From Mortierella alpina (Eukaryota; Mortierellomycota; Mortierellomycetes; Mortierellales; Mortierellaceae): a DNA stretch of 64,000 nucleotides. The DNA is taken from NCBI GenBank assembly GCA_029449245.1, contig JANATF010000005.1, forward strand, positions 620,001 through 684,000. Reading direction: 5' to 3'. How positions within the stretch are numbered: position 1 is the first letter of the stretch; the number at the start of each line of letters is the position of its first letter. Made by a program: the position numbers and the translations under genes. The notes under the pieces are model-generated. The model was not told the DNA's origin. It saw only the letters and a program-made list of their open reading frames with translations, and did no database searches. Below are positions 1 to 12,077 of this stretch, one piece after another.

Positions 1-3000
1 CCGGGACTGCAGCAACTGTTGGCGAGTCAGAGAAGGATGTTATTGGAGACGCTGATTCCTGTAGCTGCTTCTGCATCGACACGGAGCCGCCAGACTCTGG
101 AACTTCTGTCGTAAGAGTCACCGTCGATCCATTGGGGCCACCGACATTGCCTGAGGAGATCTCCGCAATGTTTCCATCCGACAGTCGTCGGATGTCCGGC
201 CGTGCATTGCGGGCTAGCGTGAGGAAAAAAGAGTATTAGACGTTGTTAGCCGCCGTCATCTTCAGCCATCAGTCTTCCTCGACTGCAGCGATGATACAGA
301 CGTCTCTCATCCTTCTTGTCTTTACCGTCAAAGTAGCTGGTGTCCATGTTGTCGTTGGGGGATGGGATGAATGGCGCCTCCTGGTTCCTGATGTTATCCC
401 AATCCACACCGCGAAAGAACGGATGGGCTTTCAGCTGCGCAGGTGAAGGCCGATGCGAAGGCTCTCTGCTCAATAACTTGTTGATCAGATCATGCGCCTC
501 CCACGACAGTCCCTCCTCAGGCCATTGAATGTCTAGAAAACGTGCACGCGTTAATAATCTCTCAAAAAGCCCCCCCCACACACACAAATCAAGCAGCAAA
601 TCTACTGACTGTATAACAGTGACAGAACCAGGAAACTTACCGTGGTTTAGGATGTTTTTAAAGATGGCTTCTGGAGCTTCATCCATAAACGGAGGATATC
701 CCGTCAGGAACTCAAACAGACAAACGCCCAACGACCACCAGTCAACTGCGGCTCCATGCCCGATTCCCAGCAGCAGTTCCGGTGCCAAGTAGTCCGGTGT
801 TCCTAAAAGCGCCTTGCTGCTCCCGCGATGCCTCCTCGCTGCCCTCCCTGAGCTAGTCGCTGCAGAAGCCGCAGCTGTCAATGTAGGAGATTCTGTAGAC
901 TTGCTCATCGTCGGGGGTACCTCCTTGGTCTTTGTGGACGACGAACCCTTTTTACCTTTACCTGACAAAGACGTAGGTGGTCTAGTCATATGTCTCCGGT
1001 TCAAGGAAGGGGTCTTGTACTCTTGCCAGCTAAACATATCGTTCTGGTCCGGAACCGTAATCCGACTGAGTCCAAAGTCTGTCAGCTTTAGATGCCCCTC
1101 CGCATTGACCAGCATATTGTCCGGCTTCAAATCCCTGTGCGTGATCCCGTTCGAATGCAGGTATTCTAGTGCCAGTACACACTCTGCAATGTACATCTTG
1201 GCCATATCCTCATCGAACGACCCAAAGACCGCCAAGAGCGACGACAGATCACCACCAATAACGTACTCCATAACCAGATAAAGGTAATCCTTGCTTGCAA
1301 ATGCATAGAACAGCTGTACGACAAACGGGGTCTTGGTCAGCGCTAGGACCCGCCGTTCCGCCAAGACGTGGTTGACCATGTTCTTGCGAACCATGTCCGC
1401 CTTTTTTAGGATTTTGATCGCATAGAGATCCTTGGTGGTCTTTTTCCTCGCGAGATACACCTTGCTGTAAATGGGTCAAATGATACAGAAGTAAAGAGGG
1501 CAGGTTAGGAATTGCACAAAAATCGGGCTTGATACCATAACAAAAAAAGTACACATACCCAAATGCTCCGCGGCTGACAGGCTTGATGATCTCAAAGTCC
1601 TGAATACTAGGCACACGGCTCTTATACGCCGCCGCAGAACCATTGAAAGGAGGAGAGAGCACACCTGCTCCACCTCCGCCACCACCAAAGAATCCATTCC
1701 TTCCCGATTCATTGCCCTCTCCATTATGGCCCTTGGACTGAGCCGCCAGATTATTGTAGCTATGGATTCGTTGGCGGGACACCCTCAAGAATGCCGCAAA
1801 GATCGTGCTGAAGTTCTTGCTCGGCTTCTCTGACGACGTTGAAGACGTGAATGTGGGTGGCGTTTGGATCGATCCATGTGCAATCGATCCCGACCGACCA
1901 TTGCGAGCCAGAGAGGACTGGATGGGGATCCCCGGCATGGTCTCGGGCTCTGTAGATGCAAATCCAGAAACGTTTAACAATTGCAAAGTAAAATATGATA
2001 CATTATGAAATGATCACCCAATGTCCTTACCGTTCACAGAAAAGTTGGATCCTGTGCTCTCTCTGCGAATGTGGTTCGATGCCGACCCTTCAGTCCAAGA
2101 ACCACCAGGTCCACCGCTGCCTGTTCGCCTTCCCGAGAGTCCAATCATCGTCTGCGACGTCTGCAGTGGCAGTGGGGGTTTCGTCGTCGATCTCGTCGTC
2201 AACCCATCTTTACTGGCCTTGGATGACTTTGATTTTTTCCTTCCTCCCCAAAACGATGTTGAGGTTCCTTCTCTTGCTTGCTGCAGCTGCTGGAGTTCGC
2301 TCTGAGAGCTGATGGCACTCGCACTCTGCGACCGCGTCACCATCCCACTTGAGTCCATACCAGCATCCCTGTTCGTCAACAGACTCAGTTGCTCCTGAAT
2401 CGTCTGAATAGTCGACAACTTTTCCCAAATAACGTGAGCAATCTTTTCCGAGATGTTGAACAATTCATCATCATACGCCGAGTAGTTCTTCGAATCCTGC
2501 AAGATGTGCATCGTCTTCTGATGGTACTTGTCCAGCTTCCGCACCGCTTGCCTCAAGTTGGATTCCACTACAAGGCACGCCTTCTCAGCTAACATTTGGA
2601 TCTTTTCCGAATCCTTGAGACTGTGATAATCTACATACGGCCGGTTGAGGGACTCGATCACCTCCCGACGCTGCCACACACACGCTCCTAGCTTGCCCAG
2701 CGCATGGTTGCAGCTCTCAAGCTTCTGGCTGCACTCGTGCTGCAGCTTGCATGTCTCGCTATGTCGGTCTAGAAGCGAAAGCAGGATCTCTTCATCACAT
2801 ATCCGGCACACCGTCAGATTCATGCCGTGGTCGTTTGCCGTCGCATCCTCCCCATTGTTGATGATGTCGGACTCTGTCGGTAATGGCTGCAGGGAATAAG
2901 ACGACTCCATTGTTTGAGATCGCACCAAATTTGTTGACACCACCGAGGGTCGACGCCGAAGGCCGAACGGATTCGCCTTGGCTGAGGTCGCTGCAGTCAG

Positions 3001-6000
3001 AGGCGATGTCAAACTCCCAGGCGAGATGGGTGAGAGCTGCGACGAAGGCAAAGGCGTCATGGGTGACAGCGCTTTGTCATTATTCAGGGACAACTGCTGC
3101 TGCTGCTGCTGTTGTTGATTGAACATCGACTTGATCGACTTGAACAGGCTAAGCGCCGATTTCTTACGTTCTGTTGCCCGCTTCGCTTTGGAGGCTGCTC
3201 CTGCCATTCCAGAACTGTCGCTCTCGCTTGCCCCGCCATCCTTACTCTCAACTCTGTGCAATAGTCCAGCATCAAACGATCGAAGAGAGATAGAGCTGCC
3301 GGCCGGAGGGGCTGGTCCCGCAATTGTCAACGACCGCGTGATCGTGTTCGACGACGGCATCGCTTGCGAATTATTGTCTGCCGGGAGGAGCGACGTCTTG
3401 TCGTTGAGCTCGGGCGCAGTTGCAGACGCTGCTACAACATCGGACGCTGACAGGCTGCTTGGTGAGATCCCTGATAGTGAGGGAGCAATTATGGCCGCTG
3501 CAGATCCTGACCCGGATGAGGTTGATATCGCGGATCGAGATAGTGGTGGAGCCGAGGATCTTTTGTTTGGCAGAGGCGGCAGCTTCAACGACGGGCTCGC
3601 TACTGATGACTGGAATTGAATTTCACCTGCAGAGAATGCTGTCGCATGCTGGGCAACGACGCAGTGCTGCAATGGAGTAAACGATTCGCTCGTTACCGCA
3701 TCATGCTGATGCTGATGATGATCGAGGGAGGGCCGGGGTGAAAGCGAAGCGGATGGTTCATCAGGCGAGCAGCGACGGTCAAAGGCTGAATCGCGGGTCT
3801 GCTGATGCTCCGTGGTGGTGTTGGTGTTCGTAGAGGTTTGAGTTGAGGATCGGACGTGAGATCCTTGCTTCGAGTGGTCGGTTGAGGACGACGGCGTGCT
3901 CTTAGATTTAATAGTTTCTTCGCCATCAACTGTTTGGCTGGGCATGGCCGGCGAGGGTAGGGGCGACCAATCTAGATACGAGAATGGCGAGCTATGGTCG
4001 AAATTGAGGTTCCCCGATGGCAGCCCGACTTGAGACAGACGATAATCTTCGTTTATGTGCTGCTCATGCTATTTTCAAGCAGAACGAGGCATAGAGTGAA
4101 ACGAAACGAGATTTACACTGTGTTAGGCCTGGTCCTGGTTCGTGTTCTTTTGCTACCGCAACCCGCCTCATGCTATCAAAGAATAAGCACAGGTTCAAGA
4201 GAGAAACACTTACCAAACGTTCTGCTAACCGGCAGACGGGCGCAAACACATAGACGAGCTTCGTCAGCAAATCCTCGGCCTCTGCATTTCCAACAGCCAT
4301 TCGACGCTGGCGGTCCATGAGCGTTTGCAAAGACTTCATAATGTCCACGGCTCTCAGGGGTTGGGCAATGATGGCCGAGACGGGCGTGTGCAGAATCTTG
4401 TGAGAGATGCATTCGATCGAAATCAAGAGTGTCGTGTGCGAACTAGCAAGAATCGTTGGTGGCCAGCTGTTGGATGCAATGACTCTTCGGGAAAGAATCG
4501 ACTGTTTACGAGAGATAGCTCGTCGATTGACCCCTCCTTCCTCCTCTGGAGTAACACTGACTGCAGGCGAAGGGACGTCGATAGGCGGTGTGGCAATGTT
4601 GGAGGCGTTATCAGCAGCATCAGTAAGCACTTCCTGAAGCCCTTGCCCCTCCTGCAGGCTCTTGATGGTAGCGGCATGATCGGGTTGAGGGCCTGTAGCT
4701 AAGGCTGACGGGACTGCTGTGTAGCTGATACTGCTGTGCCGCGAGGACTTTCCGATGGTCTTGCTCTTCCTCCTGGCAGGAGCCTTATCCAGAGGTCCAA
4801 TGTTGTTCTCGTACCAGCTCTCGCTGTCCGGGAAACTTTGTAGCCAAGAATGGCCTTGGTGTCCATTATCCATCACACTCCAGTGACTAGGCGACTCAGA
4901 CATCATGGCGCCATCCTCTGCCCACTTGGACTCGTACGACTCTGGCGTTTCCTGTTGATAAGAAAGGCACATAATGTCCTTGTCCTGCTTGCACTCATAC
5001 CAGCCGTCAAGCACTATGCGGATCTCTGCATCACTCTTGGTCTTGGCCCTCACCATCTCATGGACCAGTGCGTTGGCAGCGTTCAGCTCATTCGAGTCGT
5101 CCATGAACCCGATCTGAGAGACCAAATTCTGTGGCGCATTGGCAGACAGGTCTGGGAAAAACGCGGGCAGCGAGTTTGACGTTACCATGGCGGTGCCTCC
5201 GAATGCACTGAGTGAAGGCGAGGACAATAACTTGTCCAATCGACTAGACGACGGTCCGTTGTTGGAAGTCGTCGTATGGTCCGAGTCGTATTCGAGTCGC
5301 AGTGCTGTCCGCGGAGGAAAATGAAATCCTCTGATCGTCGCCCTTGTCTTTTTCTTGGGATTTGGATCTTCCTCTGCATCCGAATCCGAGAACACCCTGT
5401 TGGTTGATGTCTTGCCGCTGATGGTCTTGCCACCGCCCCAGCAATCCGAGTCCGAGTCTGTGGTGTAGTAGTTTTCCTGATCCGAAGCCAGCACACGAGC
5501 CAAGTGTGACTTGGGCGATCCCTGTGGAGAGTTCTTGAACATTTGGCCACTGAGAACATACACAGAATGGTGACGCTGATAGGATGAGGGAGACGATGCC
5601 AAGGAAGACGATCTTCTCGCTACGGGAATCTCTGTAGGCTGAGTGGCTCCTGGTGCAGAATAAGGTGAGGGGACGTTGACAGCTGTTGGCGACACGGGCG
5701 GTGACGAGTCCTGCTCCTCCAACAACGATTTTTGCGAGTCCATCGATCTGTTCATCTTTCTCTGTCTGTGCCTTCCAGTCTGAGAAGTGGATGCGTGGAG
5801 GTGAACTGGGAGGTGCTGGTGACAGTGATGTTGGTTGCTGTAAGAAGAACGTGTAGGTGCCGAGTTTGCCAAGGAGATGGGTTCTGGCTGCGACTGTGAT
5901 TGTGGTGAATGGGGTTGGGCTATAGGGAGGAATCTCTCCCGATAAGCTAGAGACTCAGCTCCAGCAGCACCAACGCTGGATCCATTGCTATCCACAGATG

Positions 6001-9000
6001 ACCGACTTCTACCCCCAACTGACCGTGCAAGAAAGCTCGATGTCACCGTCCGTTGATGCTCCCCCATGTAATCATCCTCATCGCCCGATCCGGCAGGACT
6101 GTCAGGGTTGATGTCGTAGCTCTTTTCGCGCGAGACAATGTAGTTTGCCTGTCCATCTGCTCCCGGACTTCCTGGTGACGACTTGCCGTCGCCGCTCTCG
6201 GACTGCACCATGTCTGGATTGAATACATTGGATAAAGGGGATTGGATCTTTTCTTGATTAGAGAGTGAGCGCCGGAGACGAGCTTTCCAGTTTATACTAG
6301 AGTGCGGCGATGATATTGAGGAGGCGGACGACATGAGCGGCGATCCTGAGCTGGGTGATGGAGAACCTGACTCGCTGGATAGGCTTGGACTGTACTGTTG
6401 CTGATCAGGGTTGTTGGCTGTCAGCTTGATGTTAACGGGTGATAAGCGAAGTTTGGCAGCAGCCGCATTGCCTATTGAAGCCCTTTTGACATGCAGAGAG
6501 GAAAGCGAACTGGCAGTCGCTGAAAGATCCATAGTATCGTCGTGTCCGTATGAGCTGGGGCTCGACTGCACAGATGCACAGCCGGTGCTTTGCTTGAAAA
6601 AGTGCCAAGAATTGTCGCGCGAGAGAAGAGACTTGCCCGACTCCTGAGGACTAACCGAAGCAGAACCGCACACTTGCGACTGACCATGGGGCGAGTGTGC
6701 AGACGTATTCAGTGTGTTGGTGGCTGCATTGAATGCAGTGGGATAGTTTGTAAGCTGACTCGTGGGCGAAGGGACGGATGAAACAGCCGAAAACGTCGAG
6801 GACGAGGGAGACGGTGTCGCTGTTGGGGCTAGCGATAAACTACCCTGATGTGCACCGTTACTGCCGCTGGTTCCACTCAGATGATTGCTTGACTTTAGCT
6901 GTGTGTTCAGCAGAGAGCGATACGCGGAGATACTCAGCTCAGCCCGATACTGCTCAATCTCCTCAGGGTTGGAGATGGCTGTCGGCCAGGCATTTTTCTC
7001 TGAAGATATAGCTGTACTTGGTTGGGTTGATGAAGGAGAGAGCTCCAAGAGAGCCTTTGGTGTAGAAGGTCCCGCGCTGACCGATCCATGTGCCGTACTT
7101 TTGATCCGCAATGAACTGTTTATCCTGGCTATCCGTGGAGACGATGAAGACAACAGGGTGACTGGACTGGCAGCCGGACCGGATACTTTACTGCTCCCTG
7201 TGTTTAGTGCTATCATCATGTAGTGATTTTGTTGAAATATTATCCAGTTTTGTTTTAAAAAAAAACAGAGATGGATCGCGAGATGAATGGGACGGACAAG
7301 GAAAAGAAAAAAGAAAGGAGAGCCAACAGGGTTGGATTAGAATGACAGTTAACGTCGTTCGCTGCTATCGTATGCTTCAACTGCAACCCTTGCCCTTGTT
7401 TGTTTCTATTTGTCGCTGTTACATATGGGAACCATGGCTCGTTGAACGTTATTACTGTCTGCCATCGGGGGGAAGGGAAGGATTTTTTCGTAGAGATAAC
7501 GGTTTGCCACAATGAAAAGTGATGATGTACATATCGCCTCCATTGTACACTGATTCCGCCTTGTTGTTCCGTCCATTGAGGGCCTGTGTCACTCTCTTTC
7601 AGTTCTGGGTAGCCTTATTGCTTCCCGTTTGTGCTTACCTCGCTGGAGTCCAAAGCCCTCCTTGACCCTCTTCTCCGCCTGTTTAGAATCTATGTTCGTA
7701 ACTCCTCCTTCAGCCATCAATGCACTTGGAGATAGTGGACGCGCAGCGTGCCTCGTCTGTGTCGCTTCTGTTACGGGTGGCAAGGTCACCGCCCGTCGAA
7801 GGGTCTGCGGATGCAGATCAGACAAGTGTGCAGAGCTATGAAGTGGCGATGGCGATGACAAGGATGGTTCCTGTGGACCTGCCTGCTCATCGTCGAGCGA
7901 GTTCTCCCATGTGGATGAGGGGTCTTGTAGCCCTTGCGATCCTAGTTTCTCCTGTATCCGCGGAGGGCCGGCATCTGAGCTTGCCCTTGCACGGTGCTCT
8001 GTCGCTTCTGATTCGTCTTTTGCTGTTATCAGTTGTTGTTGTTGTTGTTGTTCCTCTAGCGGTGGTGGTGGTGTTGATGGTGATGGTGATGAAGGGACCT
8101 CGCTGTCAACTCCGGCAGCGGGCGAAGTGATTGGCAGGGATGATGCCCTCCTGTGATAGGTCAAGAGCGGGGCCGGAGGTGGTCTGTGTCCCATATCGAC
8201 GGGACTGCGTATGGGCTCGCTTGGGACAGGGGCAGATTCAGACAAAGGGACAGGGGCCGTGCTTGCCGTCGAGGCAGTCGGTGCGCTGGAGCTGATTGGG
8301 GCAGCCGTACTATTAATGTTATTTTCGGTACTATTGCTGATGCCGCCGTCCCTCTTAATGTTACGACTTTGGTCGCTGTTGCTGCTGCTGCCGCTGTCTC
8401 TTGCTCTGCCGCTATTTGCACCGCTGCTATCAAGCATGTCCGCGGGGCGGGGAATTAGCGAGGTATGTGGCGGCTGGTGGAGACGATTCGAGAAGAGAGA
8501 AAAGGGTTTGTTGGTCGGAGCCTCTTGGCCGGAGGTACTGCTGTTTGAGTGAAGATGGAGAGAGGTGGAGACACTTGAGCTCAGAGGTCCGGTGTGATTA
8601 TGAGGGTCAATCGTGGTAAATGTCCTGGTGTCGCTTTTGCCCCTGGTGCGGCTGGCGGTGGGCGGCGGGCAAGTTGTGGAAGAGGAAGAGAACGATCCGC
8701 TGTGTCTCTTGCGGTCATTCTCTAAGTGGTGCAGAGGCGGTTTGGAGCTCGTGGTCGCTGTTGATGTCCCTGCAGGTGTTCTAAAGGACGATGATGGCGA
8801 GGAGGAGAAGGACGGCGAGGGGGAGCTGGGCGAGTGTGAGTTATTATTACTGTGAGAGTGGTGTGGGAAGGTGCCAGTTTGGGGTGTGGTGGCCGGGGTC
8901 GAGTTAACAGACGACGAGAGTGACGAGGGCCAGACAAGTCCTACGAGACTGTTCCTACGCTCGCGCCAGGTCAATGGCTTTGGCCGCAGACGCTCCGACT

Positions 9001-9055
9001 GAGCAGCTGCCTCGGGTGCCTGTGCGGATGAGGTCGTGGACGTGGAGCGACGCAT
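1..9055 (-). CDS. RIM15: RIM15/Greatwall-type AGC protein kinase, C-terminus beyond the window
   Basis: Nutrient-responsive Ser/Thr kinase of the Rim15/Greatwall family. In yeast this kinase acts downstream of TOR and PKA and drives entry into quiescence. Exons (minus strand): 9055-7639, 7197-4214, 4068-2031, 1949-1559, 1464-641, 532-326, 213-1; phases close at every junction and about 2,691 residues are encoded before the edge. A long Ser-rich disordered N-terminus is followed by a C2HC finger near residue 1885 (CRIC, then HSETC). The kinase domain spans about 2264-2588 and contains GAFGKVYLARK, HRDLKPDN, DFG and GTPDYLAPE. About 98 residues separate DFG from APE, the long activation-segment insert typical of this family. 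The first exon (ATG at 9055) is less certain: it is joined through a 441-nt intron, and the alternative start is ATG 7219. A response-regulator domain, usual at the family's C-terminus, would lie outside the window. Confidence 0.85.
7198..7638 (-). other. Putative long first intron of the RIM15-type gene
   Basis: The donor reads CGAG|GTAAGC (7638) and the acceptor AACACAG|GGAGC (7198). Joining them keeps frame (G|GG), so the upstream 472-codon open frame runs into the kinase gene. At 441 nt it is about four times longer than the other introns here. If it is not an intron, this stretch is the promoter of a kinase gene starting at 7219 and the 3' end of a separate 9055-7589 gene. I see no other coding signal in it. 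Confidence 0.5.
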
Positions 9056-12000
9056 TCTTCTGTGGTGTAGTGGAATGGTTGAAGGAGGTGGATTAGCTGG
9101 GGTAGTAGATGCAGTAGACACGGCAAGGTGCAATTAGAAGACGCGTGTGATGTCTCTGTGAGGAGGCGGGAATTGAAGAATTGAATGACAGGTGAAGATG
9201 CGACGACTAGACGGAGACAATGAGAGACAACATAGAAAGTGAAAGAGAGGTGTGTGTGTGTGCGAGATGGAGACAAAGAGAGAATGTGAATGAGGGAGAC
9301 GACAAAGACAGACTGACAGCAAAAGGATAAAGACAAGTAGCCGGCTCAACACCGCTACAGAAAGGCTCAGGGGGCAGTTGAGAAAGAGAGGACGAGAGAA
9401 CAAAGGACGAGAGGAAAAAAAGGGATCTGATCTCCAGGGAATCGGTCGCTGTCTCTCTCCACCAGACAATGGGCGCAGAACGGAATGGGATGGGAAGACA
9501 CATGGGGACATGGGACCATTGTCACCATCACCGGCACCTCTCTTCTCGTGCCATATTGCGACGTATATGCGAAAGGTACCAATTGCCGTGTCAAGCATGT
9601 GCGGCTGCGTCGAGAGAGGGGCAGGGACAATGCAAAGGAGTGTTCAACCAATGCTACGATGAGCCAGGCTTCTCTAGCCCTGAGAGCAAGTGATCAGCAA
9701 GGCTCGAGGTGGGTATCGTGAAGTAGAACGTGAGTGATCTGGGCATGGACGCAGAGGGTGCAAAGAACGTCAAAGGGGCTCACGAGTTCTACTGGCGGCC
9801 TAGTTATGAGTCTTAGGTCGGTCGGGGCAATTACGTTTTCGTCTGTTGATTTTGTTTTCCTGCTGTGTGTGCACGTACACGGAAGTACAGTTGGAGAATG
9901 CACTATAGTCCTGCTGTTACTGCTGGTTGTTGAGCCGGATGGCGAGATGGGAGGCGGCAACAGCGGAAGCAAAGGAGTGGGGAGCAAGAGGCTGCTTCCT
10001 TCTGTGTGCTTGTATATGCGTGCCTGTGTGTGTGAGAGAGAGTGAGTGAGTGAAAGAGAGAGAGAGAGAGAGAGAGTGAGTGAGAGAGTGAGTGAGTGAG
10101 TGAGAGAGTGAGAGAGAAAAGAGATTGAGCCAAAAGGCGGAAGGTGGATGGCGGATGGACGGGATCTCGAGTGGAGTGATATGAAGATGTGAGGCGAGAA
10201 AAGGTGAGAGCCAGCAGGACCAAAGTGTATGTGGAGTGGGTCAGGTCAAGGGAGCAAAAGGAGAGAGATGCGGTGCTATAGTTGGGAGCAATGCAAAAAG
10301 GACCATTGTGAAAAAAAGGCAACCAAAAGAGAAAAGAGCGACGACGGAAAAGAAAGAAGGAAAATGCACGCTACCAGCATGAACCCGCACACTTTCAAAA
10401 AGTGGGGATGGGGTACAGATCGAACGACCCAGCCAAGAAGGGCGAGCAAAGAAGCAGCGAATAAAGAGAATAAGAAGCAACGAGCAAAGAAAATAAAGGA
10501 GAGCGTGAAGGACATGGAGAAGACAACCGACTGGCTGGGTATATGATTGTCCATGATTGCCTCTCCATGGACACGGGAGTAACTGGAGGAGGCCTGTGTT
10601 CTCACTTTTTACTTATTCTCCAGTCGCATTGGCTACATACACAAGGCTGCAAGGGGGTGAAATGAACGCAGAGCAAGTCTGAAAGAGGGAGACGACCTTG
10701 TCTACCTCTCGACTCAAGGGACCCATATTAGCATTGCAGATTGGAGATGCGGATATTTCGAATGTGGATGGCTCTCTTTTTTTTTATATTTTTGTTCTCC
10801 TGCATGCGAGTGACCGTCCATGGGCCATGGACCATGGTCCATGCTGGCTGTCACATATACTGAGTGCGATCGTTTGCCGTGCGGTTCAGTAGTGATAGTA
10901 CTGGAGCATATAGAGCTGCATTCCGTCTTTCGTTGCTCACTGATGACAAAAGATAATGAACATGCACAGGACAACTCGCAAAGGAAGGGTACGCTTAGAC
11001 AGGGATCCCTTCCCCCCCTCCCCGTCTTCACCGCCCAAGGCTCTGTTGGTTGTATGCTATATCCAATGGCATATGGCATATGGCACAGGCACACTCAGAG
11101 TCTGCGACTTGACTACATTGATTAAACAACAATCGCAAGTACCATGTGCATGTGTTGGGTGCGCGTGTGTGTACGTGCATGCCATGCAATCCGCAAAACA
11201 TATCAAAGGAGCGGTCGGTCCTGCCTCGGACGATCTCAATGCTTGTTGTGAGAGTAAAAGTAGATGGGATCCTTTCAAAACAGAGCGAGGATAGAAAAGA
11301 ACGATGGACCTCGTGCTTCTCTCGGGCGTTGGATCAAGGAGAGCAAGTACACGCACACGCGCAAAACAAATGCGCATTATATGCGACCCTTACGACCTTT
11401 CCTTTCCTTTTCTTTTATTTTTTTTATTTGTGTCCCCATGCCCTGTATGTTTTGTAGATTGATTGCTCTCTTGCCTGGAATGACGCAGATGGGCGGGACA
11501 ACTGCAGAATGGGGTAGAGATGGAGGGTGCGAGGCATGTAAGCACTGTTCCTCCCGGAATATGTCCAAGCGAAGGAAATTTCATGGACGGAAAAGCATAC
11601 TATGAACACAGGTATTGAAGCATCCGACTCCAGGAAACGATGTGTCTTGGCGAGAAAGGATAATGGCCCCACGGCAAGAAACAAGAGGTGAAGGGAAAAA
11701 AGGGGAGGAAGTACTGATAGGTGTATGGAGTAGCGTGAAAGACTAAGTGGTAGGATGGCCAGACTAGAAGGCAAGAGTGTATTGGGAGCAAGGGAGGGAA
11801 GGAAACACGTCGTGAGAGTCAAAGAGTGAGAAAGACAGGGAGAGGGAAAGAGCGCGAGGGGGAGGGCCAAGAAGAGTATGCATGTGTCCTATGCGGTGGT
11901 GCTTTGACCTGCTTCGCGCGGATGCAGGACATGCAGCATTGTCATCATGCGTATCAATGACAATTTCAGTTTAGTGGCAAACAAGTCCGTGTGTCAAAGA

Positions 12001-12077
12001 TGCAGTGATAAAGTGTCGTGTTCTTTTTACTATTCCAGCGATTGTTGTAATAAACGCACGGAGAAAAACTATGGACC
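9056..12077. other. 3-kb low-complexity region upstream of RIM15 and downstream of HIS4
   Basis: No convincing gene is seen on either strand; the open frames are low in complexity and lack conserved motifs. It probably holds the RIM15 promoter and leader plus the HIS4 3' UTR. Visible structure includes a GA/GTGA-rich microsatellite at about 10033-10116, overlapping CCATGG palindromes at 10816-10843, and a repeated GGCATAT stretch near 11068-11085. The strand asymmetry (GA-rich on +, CT-rich on the minus strand) suits a long CT-rich leader for the minus-strand gene. Confidence 0.6.
10033..10116. repeat. GA/GTGA microsatellite
   Basis: A nearly uninterrupted run of GA dinucleotides mixed with GTGA tetramers. 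Read on the minus strand it is CT/CTCA-rich, like the CT-rich leaders elsewhere in the window, so it may lie in the transcribed leader of the kinase gene. Confidence 0.85.

Noticed and set aside
4170-4181. TTTGATAG acceptor in the kinase gene (minus strand)
   Set aside because: Leads to a stop after about 20 codons; the acceptor at 4069 continues the long frame.
9134-9651. Ser/Leu-rich minus-strand frames with many histidines upstream of the kinase gene
   Set aside because: They are translations of CT/CA-rich leader repeats in several frames at once, with no consistent protein.
10033-10116. CRISPR-like repeated pattern
   Set aside because: Simple GA/GTGA microsatellite without spacers; no CRISPR array in this eukaryotic sequence.
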